The translations under genes and the position numbers were made by a program. Below are positions 11,560 through 22,014 of a stretch of DNA of 64,000 nt, piece by piece; position 1 is the stretch's first letter; the number at the start of each line of letters is the position of its first letter. The stretch covers positions 69,248,678 to 69,312,677 of the forward strand of contig OX104134.1 of NCBI GenBank assembly GCA_944470555.2, read 5' to 3'. This stretch comes from Heterobilharzia americana (Eukaryota; Platyhelminthes; Trematoda; Strigeidida; Schistosomatidae). The notes beneath the pieces were generated by a model, which was not told the origin of the DNA, did not search any database, and saw only the letters and a list, made by a program, of their open reading frames with translations.

Positions 11560-12060
11560 TGGCCAAAAAGATTATAAGGCTTCTTGCTCAGTCTGACTGT
11601 AGTGGCGTCCTATGGTGACCAAAGAGTGGAAGGCATCGGCGATACCTTTCACGGAACCATGCGGGAAAACGTGCCATGTTGCCACACGAACTCCATAATT
11701 TGATGCATCAGATGCAACCGCAATGGATGGTGGTGAGTAGCAGTGAGTGGGGAGCATCCTCAAAGTAAGTGGACTCTTAGTTTCATTTAATGCCCGCTGG
11801 CAGTCAACTGATCAATCTCGCTTTGCATTTTCCATTAATAGTACGTTCAAAGAGCTGTGAAGGCAGCGAAGACCGGAAAGAGACGCTTGATGGTGACCTG
11901 CTAGACGCATGAATCATCGCCAGGTGGTGACATCTTTTCGGGTGTGGTATCTGTTTAACAGCATCAGCATTGGCTGGATCCAAGTGCCTTTCATTTCTCT
12001 CCATAATAAATCAGACGCAGTTGGCTTTTTCTATATAAGGGTTGCATTTATCAAGCCAAG
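11560..12060 (-). mobile_element. Ty3/gypsy-type LTR retrotransposon pol relic (RT end and RNase H)
   Basis: On the minus strand, the region around 12053-11990 reads DKCNPYIEKANCV, a stop, then FIMERNERHLDPANADAVKQ. This matches the end of a gypsy reverse transcriptase, where the strand after the palm gives K-C and then GH-x-DP-x-K-type residues. About 200 bases further on, IAVASDASNYGVRVATWH with HVFPHGSVKGIA and RHYSQTEQEAL is the start of the gypsy RNase H domain, including the catalytic Asp of SDAS. Stops and frame changes lie between. No LTRs were found. Sequence upstream on this strand (12060-13880) may belong to the same element but carries no motif I can name. Confidence 0.75.
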
Positions 12061-13882
12061 GCCGGAACTAATACTACCTGACGCGCTGCAAAACTGGGGC
12101 TTTTTGAATGAACCACCGGGCATACTTATATCATCACCTTTACGTTTGCGGGTGACATCAGTGTTGAAGGGTATTCATGACAGTGATTTCAGGATAGCGC
12201 TCTAGGTTGACTTCTATGAGACAACTAAATGGTCCAATCTCTGGAGTTTTTAAATCAACTCCAACAAAGGCGCAGCAATGGAAATCGGTCAAGAGTCGTG
12301 CTACCCTTGCTCACTAGATGGATCAACATTCCCTCGCAGTAAAAAAAATGATTCATGGGTTGCTGTCAACATTAACTTCCAGACAACGGCATAGTGTAAC
12401 GCGGCCACAGACAAAGCATTCTTCATGCAGCCGTCACTCAGTAGGGTTTATAAGTGCTTTGGTGAGAAAACATTTAGGGTAGTTTGACCTGCTGATGCAA
12501 GACCTCATCTAGAATACGGCGCACAGACAGCTAGTCCTCGTCACAAACAAGTAGCATGCACTGTAGAACAGACACAAAGTTAGTGGTGCGACTTCCACGT
12601 CTTCTGTATGAAAAAAGGTGGGAAGGAGCCGATCCTATCAAACTATCAGCGATGATGAAAAGCGTTTATAAAAACCCATCCCTTTTTCCGGGTGATGGAT
12701 CAGTACGTAGAGGCACTGGTATAATCATTTGACTGAAGAACAACCTCGCTGTTGGAGCCGTATAAGCAGCCGAACACGTAAGCAGGACACATGGAATGCG
12801 ACCTTGTCCAATGAAGTGTGAGGAACAAGTAACTAACCTGGCTGTATTATGCCTTTGGTCTGAAGTTGAGGCGGTTTACTTCCCGCCACAGAAATCGACC
12901 CTCTAGACAGATAAACCCTGTCACAGACATCGAATCACCATCATTTGGTCGGGACCTCCCAACGGCGGAAGAATCTTGTAGTTGCTTCGACCACGGGTCA
13001 GGGCCAACGTCGTTTCCCCAGGCTCTTATGCTGGACATCACAGTAGCGAGCTGATGGGATCATCAGTATGCTACTTAAGTTATTGATGTTATCCTAATCC
13101 GGCATTCTGAATCCCTTGATAAAAATGATCATACCCTGGTCATGTTCACAATTATAGCGGCTGTCGGCGCCTCACGCAGACGCATTGTGTGAAACGCAAA
13201 AATGGTAACTGTTAACTTGGCAGCCTCTTCGGGGGACTGGATTGTCAATCTCGAAGCCTGGTTGAGGCTACGTGGTGCCACTTCCGATTGTTGTGCAATC
13301 CAGTCACTCAGCCCTACATTCCATGATCCGTTTTTGAGAAACGAGAACACTGTCTTCACGTGGATTGATCAAGAGGTCTGAAGTTCACTGCGGTGGAAGT
13401 AAAGTTGTTAGAGTCTTCTCAGTAACCTTGCCAAGCCGGGGAGGAATAACCTTTACTAAGAGGAAAGACTGAGAGAAGAATTAAATTCTTTTCCACTTAA
13501 ATTCTCCGCCTTTGATGGACACCATAAATAGGTGATTCATACCCACATGCCAGACATGTAGCGGAGGGTTAATCACCTACAATTGTGCATTTTAGGTGGA
13601 TCATGAACACAATAAATTTGGGAAATCGGGGCACAGTTAATCAACACGGTACTTATATGGAGCCAGAAATGGTAACCGTAATAATGAGCTACAGATTATT
13701 CTTCGACACCGCATGATGACTGGTAAAAGCTTCAGAAGAAGCCTGAAATCCTTATCCCTCCACTGCCGGCGGTCCAGAATATGCTTTGAAATGCGTCCCA
13801 CCAAGCAGAAGTAGGGCACCCAAAGAGGTTAATTTATTTTTCTACTGGATTTCACGCTTGTGTAAGAAACTACTGATCCAAA
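12061..13882. other. Unassigned intergenic sequence before the gap
   Basis: GC content is higher than in the AT-rich introns, as in the flanking retroelements. Several short minus-strand frames (for example 12847-13041 and 13129-13359) could be remnants of the gypsy element read at 11560-12060, but none contains a diagnostic motif. No host exon is visible. Confidence 0.35.
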
Positions 13883-14106
13883 NNNNNNNNNNNNNNNNNN
13901 NNNNNNNNNNNNNNNNNNNNNNNNNNNNNNNNNNNNNNNNNNNNNNNNNNNNNNNNNNNNNNNNNNNNNNNNNNNNNNNNNNNNNNNNNNNNNNNNNNNN
14001 NNNNNNNNNNNNNNNNNNNNNNNNNNNNNNNNNNNNNNNNNNNNNNNNNNNNNNNNNNNNNNNNNNNNNNNNNNNNNNNNNNNNNNNNNNNNNNNNNNNN
14101 NNNNNN
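13883..14106. other. Assembly gap of 224 undetermined bases
   Basis: A continuous run of N occupies this interval. Any exon or repeat junction inside it cannot be read. It lies upstream of the first visible UBXN7-like exon. Confidence 1.
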
Positions 14107-14994
14107 CGGCTAATAACTAGTGAACTAGTTAACTACGATTAAAAGTGGTTAATCTCTACGACTTCAAGGTTTTTTCTCAGAACCTAACGAATCATTTGCA
14201 GCTCTTTTCTGCAACTACTGTTTGGAATTTCAGTCGTTCACATTGGACCTAGAACTCCTTGGTTTAAACATCGCCAGATTTTTTTGATTGCTGAGGATAT
14301 TTATAATTAATTTGCTAGAGATGTGATAATGGTCCATTGCCATACAACTCCCGGATGTTTGCCTGCTTACTTGACTTTATGTTTTATGTTGTGGAATAAG
14401 ATTATCATAATCTTTATTAGAAGCCGTAGGCGGCTGAAACTTTTATTACGAATCCTTTTGTTTTGAAATTTGTGAACAAAAGCACATGAACCAATTTTAA
14501 ATATCAGATTGGTAAAAGGGACAAAATTCAAAGAATATTCAAATCTAGAAAAGCCTGGAAGTAGCTAAGGTCATAGTAAATAATATATATAAACCTTCTG
14601 TTATTTACTGCTTTTGCCATCTACTGAGAAACGAAGTGGCCAGCAAGGGGTGGATTCTTAAGGTCTATTGTCCAAGCGTCCACGTGTAAAGTAGTCACCA
14701 CAAGGTTGTAGCAAGTAGACAACAAGGGTTATAGAAGTGGCGACAAAAATATAAAATTATGAATACTGCCTATGAACTTAGTTTTTAAGAATGAGACTAT
14801 CAGTTGTTGACGAACATTTTTGTTTTATTCAACATCTTATCACTTGCTCATAGTTTTCGCAAACCTGATTGATACTGCCACGTAGGAAAGGTTCACAATA
14901 GACACCATACTTGTGTTTGTGTTGAAAAACTAAGAATTCCTTTTTTTTTACACACTCAGCTACCATGTGCATATTCGTCCTCCAAATATAAGCC
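14107..14994. other. AT-rich non-coding sequence
   Basis: Dense stops in all frames and no motif. It could be an intron or the 5' flank of the UBXN7-like gene. I searched it for UBA or UAS coding and saw none. Confidence 0.4.
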
Positions 14995-14999
14995 ACACC

Positions 15000-15125
15000 T
15001 GTTGTGTGAGGGCTAGTGATACAACTTGGCTGCCTATACCTCGGTAGGTGGAGTGGGGTTGGAACCCATTACCCAATGGTTGGTAATCATCTCCTTAAAC
15101 AAATGAGCCACAGCCCCACAAATGT
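15000..15125 (-). mobile_element. tRNA-related SINE, family 2, minus-strand copy
   Basis: Read on the minus strand, this gives an A-box-like GTGGCTCATTTGTTTAAGGA and then, about 35 bases later, a B-box-like GGGTTCCAACCCC. A shared trailer follows: CCACCTACCGAGGTA, then CACTAGCCC and AGGTGTGGCTTATA. The same trailer occurs at 27530-27620 and 57180-57305. The spacing of the two boxes fits an internal RNA polymerase III promoter. The fold is not a credible functional tRNA, so a tRNA-derived SINE is the better reading. Confidence 0.6.
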
Positions 15126-15704
15126 AACAGTAAGGAAAGTAAAGCCATCAAGACCAATGCTTAATAGTATGTTGTATGATAATAGATTTGTAGACACCGC
15201 TATTAGCTTCTTAGCTCATGAAGCTCATTTCAACTGGAATGCATCTAATTCCCATTTAGAATCGTTAGTATGTTATTTCATCTCTGTTATAGAAATGGTC
15301 GTGTTGCACTCTAAAAATCATATCAATCTCTTATGTTATAAACCAAAGATAGAAAAACATATCGTTTTAACAGTATGATTCCATGAAATTATCGACTGTA
15401 AAGTTTCCTATCTGAAACATATTTTATGCTTTTACTATGTTTTTAAACTAAGATAGGATATGCGTTTATTTCGATCAGCATGATTTGCCCAGGCTAGTAA
15501 AGCCTTGGTTTAAAACGTTGCTAACCCTTGTTCAAATGATTTATAATTTTGCATTCTCGTATTTCTGTTATTATCCTTTTTAATAGGAACACGTATTTCA
15601 TATCACATTTGGTACGTGAGTTACCAATTTTAACATCATGATCATTTTCTCAGCGTGACACTTATTAATTAATCATTTCCTTTTTGGTTTACACTGTGAC
15701 CTAG

Positions 15705-15928
15705 TATCTGCATTTATACAACATTCTACGTTGATTAATCCAAATTGCGCAGATGGGAGCAATGTTGATTGTAACAATAAAAAGAGTAGTGTTAATAGTT
15801 CTAGTAGTACTGGTACTTCTGCTATTATTGACAACCAATGTACACGAAAACCATCAGATATAGAAATTGATCATTTAAACTTGAAAAGACCACGACTACA
15901 AAAACCATACGATAATTGTCATCCAACG
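15705..15928 (+). CDS. UBXN7: UBXN7-like exon: Ser/Asn-rich linker
   Basis: The acceptor is a pyrimidine-rich stretch ending CCTAG at 15704 and the donor is GTAAGT at 15929. The frame reads SAFIQHSTLINPNCADGS at the start and LKRPRLQKPYDN near the end, with a low-complexity NNKKSSVNSSSSTGTS segment between. It corresponds to the linker between the UAS domain and the UIM. The incoming phase is 2 bases, so at least one upstream coding exon must exist. Confidence 0.7.
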
Positions 15929-18900
15929 GTAAGTATTTGCTGCCCTAACTCTTTAAATAACATTACATGTATCATTTAAAATTGTTTCTAATCAACACTT
16001 ATGTACTCCATCTCACCATCATTCTATTTCTTTCTTAGTGATCATTTGAACATTTTTCTGCTTTTTGCTTTTATATACATTTAAAAGGTTGTTCTTGTAT
16101 AATTTAGCAAACTTAAAGGCAGTTACCCACTTTAGTTCACATCCAGATCAGGATCACCCCACTAAAAGTTTACGTGTCTTCCCTCAATACGGTTTACAGT
16201 TTTAAAAAATACTTTGCTGTGCGAATTTGAGTTATACGCAGCAAGGTAGTAACATAATAGTCAAAGTTTTAGGAAATGATGCTGGTCAGCTGATGAGGCT
16301 GTGAGTCTTCATCAACTCAAGTGGTCGGGACATTCATCACACATACCTACTTAACCTACGCCTCAACAACCTGTTACCCTAACTAGGTTTAGACTGTGAC
16401 AAAGTTTAAGGCAACAGAAATAAAACATCGAATCAGTCCGAAAAGCCACTCACTGTTGGTCTGAACCGTGTAGGGATATGCAAGTTTTCCGCTTACAGTC
16501 GGCGTGACAACTGAAATCGCTAGTCAGAAGTCCCTCATACTGTATCTCAGTGGACCAGAGACATCTACACATTATCTCTTTACATCAGTCGCCATATACA
16601 ATTTCCCTCTTCCTTCCTTCAGATGACCTTAGACTACTTTTTATCTTTCCAAGATTAAACTGTTCCTGCATTTGGTCTCTTTTTTGTTACTCCAACATCA
16701 TCAAGCTATATTGGTGTTTGTAGGGAAGGATAAAGTTATTATTTAAGGTATCGTTAGTTATCTGGTTGAAACATAAAATGCCAGTTATAAAAGTTGTTTT
16801 GCGTTTTCTAATCAACAGTAAAAAGTAGTAATTCTAGATACGATGCGAAAAAAAGCATGGGTATTATCAAGTGTCTTGTAATTATCATCTTCCGTGTATG
16901 CATTTTACAGTACTAAAATGTCCCCTTCTGTCAGTTTCATTTTTAATATTTTCTTGATCATTTTAATCTAGGATAGTGTCCATTCGCCTCCACTGACTTA
17001 CAGTAAAAATCCATTAGACTTAACTGAAGAAGAACAACTACTGTTAGCAATAGAAGCATCAAAAGAAGAGGCAAATAAACAGTCGAATGACTCTCGAAGA
17101 CCGGTAGGTGTTTTTTTGCATACTATTCCTTTGATCAGTGGTTAGTTATATATACGCACACGCACATCTGGTTAGATACATTATATTAAATCCAATTATA
17201 TTCATCATTCAACAACTTAAATTCTTTCACAGTCACGATATTGCTTTTTTGAGCACTCAGTATACTCACTGGATTGTTGAACATTTAGTTCGACGAAGAA
17301 AATACTTTCCAGCGAATCTATATCTCGAAGCTGTAAAATCGTACAAATATACAAATTTTCTTTCTTACATCACTGTCTGTCTGTGTTTGAGATGCTATGA
17401 TAATGAATTCCGTTTGTAAAATAGACACAGGTTTTGGTTAGTAGGATAAACTAGCGAAATATATTACATAGAAATATATTGGGATATGTAGAAGATATTT
17501 TGGAAACCAGTGTTATTCATTCGTTCAAAGAAACTCAGTAGCTGTAAGTAACAGTAGTCTAATCAGAGCTGTTTACACTAGGTTCATTGATATTTCTTAT
17601 GTCCGGTATTGGTTGTTTTATTTAATTTAAATCATGAGTTTTAGTGATTTGTTGACCAATGAGCTGTTATTTGCTTTTTTCGATGATAACTAGCAATAAA
17701 GTTTAAAACGCTCGTCTCTCTGTTTATGGGACTTGTCAAGTGATCTGACCGTGACTGAAATCCACTGGTCATAGTTTCAAAATTAACAGACGTATATAGT
17801 TAGCTTTTGTTGACTGGGACATATACGACTTACAATGGTACTGAAGCCTTCGTGTATCTACTGATACTAGGTAGCCGATAAAGTGCTGAAATCCGCATTT
17901 TAACAAAAAGGCACGTAGTTTAAAATAATCCACAATGTTTTGTGGAACACCCCAATACTCAACACTTTATTTTTCAAATAGTTTGTTTCAGTGCCTATAG
18001 CATAAATTTTTGTGAGGGAAAGTTTTTCTAAACGTTTCACCCAGATCAGAAGGCGAGCAAAGATGCAGTTTATTTTCTGTGGTTTCTTGCTCTCAAAGTA
18101 CGACCATCGCAGCATGTTTCACATGCCGTGCCGCGCCTACCTTGGTGTGCCACGCTAGGAGAAGCTGGATTAGATTGGAAGAGGGTTCAGGGTGACCAGA
18201 CGAAGATGTCGCATCAGTCGATGAAGTCTCTGTTGGTTTTTCTAAGTCGTGTGAGGGCGATGTAGATCGCCTGGGAGGGGTCTTTGAGATGATATGAATC
18301 ATTAATTGAGGGCCTTTGGTAAAATAGTTGATAACCGGTCACAACGTCAGAGATACGTTCACTCTTTGACGTCTTTTGGAGCTTGAATATTTTGACTTAT
18401 CTTCACTTTCAAGACCTTTTCTACTTGTATTCACTTTTTTCGGGTTTGATATCAGTATTTTTCCGTCCATTTGTTCTTTTCATGTTTTTGGGAAGTGTGG
18501 CAACTGGAACCGATGCACTTTTGTGAGTTGTACGTTGATTTTGTCTGTATGTGATTTTAAAATGAAGAGCGCTGGTTATTTCTCTATTTATTTGAAGTCA
18601 CTTTCTTATCGTGAATTTATAACCTTCCAAGAAGTCGCTCTGGGTTTTCCAGTGATTGGATCTACATTCTACCATTCTATAACTTCAGTTTATACACCAT
18701 ATATCTTTAATATAAGTGTAAAACTTGGTCGCTGTGTGATATTTCTAATAAACATACTAAAATGGAACCATATATCTTTGTTGTCCTATGATTTTACTAT
18801 TGGGAATACCTTTTTAATGTTATATAGACTGCTACAGAGTTTCTAATGTCTCTTGGCGTTTTATCTTCATGTTTATCATAATTTTCACATGGTCTGCCTA

Positions 18901-21283
18901 TCGCTTAGTGATTGGAGTAAGATGCCTAATATGCAGTTTCTTTTGCGAACATTTCTCTTTTGTTGCTTGGTTTAATAGTGTTATCACCTATTAACATATT
19001 GGTTTTGAAATACGTGAGAATTATCCTTTGGGTGACTTTTATTTATCCGGTCAGTCAATTAATTTGCTATGTAATAGATATCCTCTTTTTTTGATAGCAC
19101 CATCTATTCATTCAGCGAAAAGAATGTGACCATTTATCTATAGTTCTTTGTGTTTGTTTTATGAACGGGACAATCGGCCGGATTATCGAACCAAAGTTTT
19201 GTTTACAAACTTTTTGACCCTTTTTTTTAGACAGTTTGATCAAAGTAGTGAAAAACCATGAACCTTTGTTATACACTGTTGCCCACATACATCGACTAAT
19301 GTTGCATTAAAGATCCATCACTGCGACACTCTGATTCAGTTTACCCACTCCTCTCATTTCGTTGCTGGGAATGTATTTGTCTAGTGATCTGCTTAACGTT
19401 AGCCAACAACAGCAACACCTATTCGATCATCATTTATGTTAGACTTAGTGTCAGATAAACTTGCGATGCCTAAACTGATTTGAACGATTTGCTCATACCA
19501 ATTTTCTGTGCATCATAACTTTCATTTTTTTGGAAGTGAGTGAAGGGAACAAAAATCCTCATGTAGTCAGAGCAAAACATCAAAGCAATCCATGGTTTTA
19601 TTTGCATGATGAGATGTAACCTTTCGCTTTGCGATCCGTAATGAAGGAATTAGAAGTTAAGGATATGTTACGTGAAAAGATTAATTCTGGTGACACAGAT
19701 ACATTTATGGAATATATGAATATGTGTAAAAGGTGCTTTATGCTATAGAATTTATTATTCACCCTTTTTTGTCTTATACACCGAATTTTAGAGAGTTACA
19801 ATTATTTTTGTCTGCTTTTTATTTCAGCTCACAGAAGATGATGAGGTAGTCCTCACAGATGATGACGACGAAGAAACTAACCGGAGTACAGTTTCAGATA
19901 TTGATATCGACCGTCAGGAAGAAGAAAAAGTAGCTGATTGTGATACTGGAATCCGAGGTGATAGAAATGTTATCAATTCCAATGGTCAATGTAGCTTATC
20001 ATTTGTTTCTTCAACCACAGCAACTATCACAGCAAGACGACCTTTGAGACCAGAAAAATCCTCTAAATCTAAATTCTTTCGAAATTTGAAACCAAACACT
20101 TTGTACAAGTTACCCTCTCCAGCAGCTGAAGAACCGGCAGTTGAATTACTAATTCGTTTGCCTGACGGAAGCCGTGAAGTTTATCGGCTTCATCCCACTC
20201 TCACTTTAGAGGTAAACTTTGACAATGATTTTAACTAAGCCAATAGTAGAAGTCTTTTTTGCATGTATTTTTCTTTTTATACGTGATTCGTTTGAATCCA
20301 TGTTAGTATGCTGCATTACGCAGAAACAATAATACTGGCAGTCTTTAAATGTAGGAGAATATTTGTGGCTTAGGTGGACGATATTGCTTGTTTTGTGTTC
20401 TTTGTACTGGGTGGTTTAATCATGACGCTATAACTGTCTATTTAGGCAATATCATCAGCAATAACTTCAACATAAAGTGCATACACAACAGTTGTATATC
20501 TCGAAAAGCTGTTCTAGAAAAACAGTCTGCAAATCATGAAAATAGGAAAGTGCAATCAATACTCGTGTCTACCAATGGAAGCTCACATTCAAAGTATCCA
20601 TTTGAACCTAACCAGTCACGTAGGAGGTTATTTAGAGTATTGACTCTGAATGTAACCAGTTTTCATGACAATCACTGTCAACTTCCACTATTTCGGGGGC
20701 TCATCTCAGTATACAAAAAACAAATTAATCCTCCCATACTGATCACACAGAAATCGGCGTTATTAATGTCATCTCTAAAAAGGTATAGCTTAGTTTTTCT
20801 GTACTTACCTACATGGTGCTCAAGATCAGCAAACTTTGTGAAGCGACACAGGTTTCAAAACTAATCATATACCTGTTCAACTAATCTTCATACACTAGAT
20901 TCTATACCTAAGACTTACGCCAACTTATGTGTTGAATTGATTGCCTTTTTGTCCTATTTGTGATTCCCTACATGTTGTGTATTACTTCCACTGATTCGCC
21001 CTCCCCCGCCCCTTACAGTTTTAATTGATATGTATATTAACGTTTGATTTTTCTTCTCTTTACTTCTTTTTGTTTTATATGTTATATATTATCAATCTAA
21101 CTCTGGCTCTACTGTACGAAAAAGGATCTGCATTCTTACTTTGAATATCGTGGTTATCCACAGTGTCAGTATGAAATTATTCGTGTTTATCCTCGTCTCT
21201 GTCTTTCAACTATGCCACAATCAATCTCATTGACCGTTGCCGGTCTATGCACAAAGGATACCCTGTTTATTCAGGAGCGTTGA
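15705..21283 (+). CDS. UBXN7: UBX domain protein 7-like p97 adaptor (3' half)
   Basis: Four coding exons join in frame: 15705-15928, 16972-17103, 19828-20211 and 21125-21283 (TGA). Every junction after the first exon is phase 0 with a GT donor and AG acceptor. The visible 299 residues contain a linker rich in Ser/Asn, a ubiquitin-interacting motif (EEEQLLLAIEASKEEA, with the key Ala and Ser), an acidic segment (LTEDDEEVVLTDDDDEE) and a C-terminal UBX domain split by the last intron. UBXN7 proteins carry UBA, UAS, UIM and UBX domains and connect ubiquitylated substrates and cullin ligases with the p97/VCP segregase. The UBA and UAS exons are missing from the readable sequence. They may lie in the gap, before the window, or be too diverged to see. 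An AATAAA signal follows at 21444. Confidence 0.85.
16255..16620 (+). mobile_element. Strongly decayed RTE 3' relic in UBXN7-like intron
   Basis: Words in the same order as the RTE copy at 10690-11040 are still visible: CTTCATCAACTCAAGTGGT (cf. CTTCATCGACTGAGATGGT), CCACTCACTGTTGGTCTGAA, and CTCAGTGGACCAGAGACATC near the end. The copy covers only the C-terminal coding and start of the 3' UTR. It is much older than the other RTE copies. Confidence 0.65.
16972..17103 (+). CDS. UBXN7: UBXN7-like exon: ubiquitin-interacting motif
   Basis: A 44-codon phase-0 exon between TTTTAATCTAG and GTAGGT. It encodes a UIM with an acidic lead (LTEEEQ), the central Ala (LLLAIEAS) and the following Ser and Glu residues, which is the pattern needed to bind ubiquitin Ile44. 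The short exon length and position before the acidic linker agree with UBXN7 order. Confidence 0.85.
18110..18300 (+). mobile_element. RTE C-terminal relic in UBXN7-like intron
   Basis: Similarity to the RTE copy at about 10790-10950: TGCCGCGCCTACCTTGGTGT, GAAGAGGGTTCAGGGTGACC, and a stretch reading GATGAAGTCTCTGTTGG. The fragment is truncated on both sides and lies in the third visible intron of the UBXN7-like gene. Confidence 0.65.
18378..18545 (+). repeat. Dispersed repeat R2, copy 1
   Basis: A stretch running from TTGAATATTTTGACTTATCT to TGTACGTTGATTTTG, with GGCAACTGGAACCGATGCAC inside, recurs with substitutions at 29440-29560 and 39915-40060, always on the plus strand. All three lie in introns. 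No coding signal or promoter box was seen, so its class is unknown. A 156-codon open frame overlaps it by chance. Confidence 0.5.
19828..20211 (+). CDS. UBXN7: UBXN7-like exon: acidic linker and first half of UBX
   Basis: A 128-codon phase-0 exon after TTTTTATTTCAG, ending before GTAAAC. It starts with a strongly acidic stretch, passes through a Ser/Thr-rich linker (FVSSTTATITARR) and ends with the first UBX strands: VELLIRLPDGSREVYRLHPT. The Arg of LIRLPDG is the conserved UBX residue in strand 1. Confidence 0.9.
20370..20470 (+). repeat. Dispersed repeat R3, copy 1
   Basis: TTTGTACTGGGTGGTTTAAT and the following GGCAATATCATCAGC recur at 58165-58250 as TTTGAGCTGGGTGGTTTAAT and GGACAATATCACCAAC. 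Both copies are intronic and on the plus strand. The class is unknown. Confidence 0.5.
21125..21283 (+). CDS. UBXN7: UBXN7-like last exon: second half of UBX and stop
   Basis: This exon begins after CGAAAAAG and encodes HSYFEYRGYPQCQYEIIRVY, then PRLCLSTMPQSISLTVAGL and a CTKDTLFIQER terminus before TGA. Ending on a Phe-Ile-Gln-Glu-Arg type tail is typical of UBXN7. The p97-contact loop, usually Phe-Pro-Arg, is here Tyr-Pro-Arg (VYPR), a conservative change. Confidence 0.9.
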   Translation, partial: DLHSYFEYRGYPQCQYEIIRVYPRLCLSTMPQSISLTVAGLCTKDTLFIQER

Positions 21284-21950
21284 GATCTAAGCGCGTACAC
21301 GTCCGTATGTCTAAACTCAGTATTTTTTATTAATACCATATTTATGAACAGCAGCCAGACTGTGGCAATTTCAAACATCATCTGTTTTTGTGTCATTTTT
21401 CACCTGTATTGTCTGCTGCTTCTGTTTACCATGTTGCGACGAAAATAAAGATATTACTTTTGAAATAACTAATTGTGAATTAACTTCTTATATAAAGACG
21501 CACACTGTTCAAAACTCTACACCAAAAAACATATTTTTGTGATTTAGGATAAACATGTCAGCAATTTATCTATTCGATCTGTTTACCTTACTTTTTTTCC
21601 GTGGACATTTTGTTTTCACTATGTTGTTACTTGTATCATTTTCTCTCCCCCTCTCTACTTCTGTAATTCTCTTCACTGGACGAAAAGTTGTAAACGATGT
21701 TCAAAAAAGCATTACATGTACTTCTTTCAAGTTACACTCTTTTTGGTTGTGTTTTCACTGAAAGAATCACCAAAAATGTATTTTCAGCGATTCCTGTGTT
21801 GTATGAAGTTCTTGTTATTCCCAATACTCCATTTTTCATCTGAAATCAGTGTTAAGATACGTATCAAATTTAGTGCAAATTATTAAAAGATGTATTCGTA
21901 TAGCGGCCTGTAACTTGTAGGTACACATCTCTATCGCTGTTATACATTTG

Positions 21951-21953
<3 letters not shown>
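21284..21953 (+). other. 3' UTR and downstream flank of UBXN7-like gene
   Basis: Non-coding after the TGA at 21281-21283. An AATAAA hexamer at 21444-21449, 161 bases after the stop, is the likely poly(A) signal. AT-rich sequence without genes follows. Confidence 0.6.
21444..21449 (+). promoter_or_regulatory. Likely poly(A) signal of UBXN7-like gene
   Basis: The first canonical AATAAA after the UBX stop codon, in an AT-rich 3' UTR. Confidence 0.6.

Positions 21954-22011
<58 letters not shown>
21954..22011. repeat. TA dinucleotide microsatellite
   Basis: About 29 uninterrupted TA units. It is self-complementary and prone to slippage, so its length in the assembly may be unreliable. Confidence 0.95.

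Positions 22012-22014
<3 letters not shown>

Noticed and set aside
13786..14142. 118-codon frame crossing the gap
   Set aside because: Most of it is undetermined bases; the coding parts at both ends have no motif.
15000..15125. A true tRNA gene
   Set aside because: A- and B-box-like sequences exist but no cloverleaf can be drawn, and the trailer is shared with two other copies, as for a SINE.
18376..18846. 156-codon frame in the UBXN7-like intron as an exon
   Set aside because: It overlaps repeat R2, is hydrophobic and low in complexity, and has no splice or domain support.
19640..19750. Possible small exon beginning with a charged stretch (MKELEVKDMLREKINSGD)
   Set aside because: It looks protein-like, but the flanking exons join in phase 0 without it, no acceptor tract precedes it and no family block is recognisable.
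20388..20864. 158-codon frame between the last two UBXN7-like exons
   Set aside because: The UBX domain joins correctly across it; it starts within repeat R3 and has no domain.
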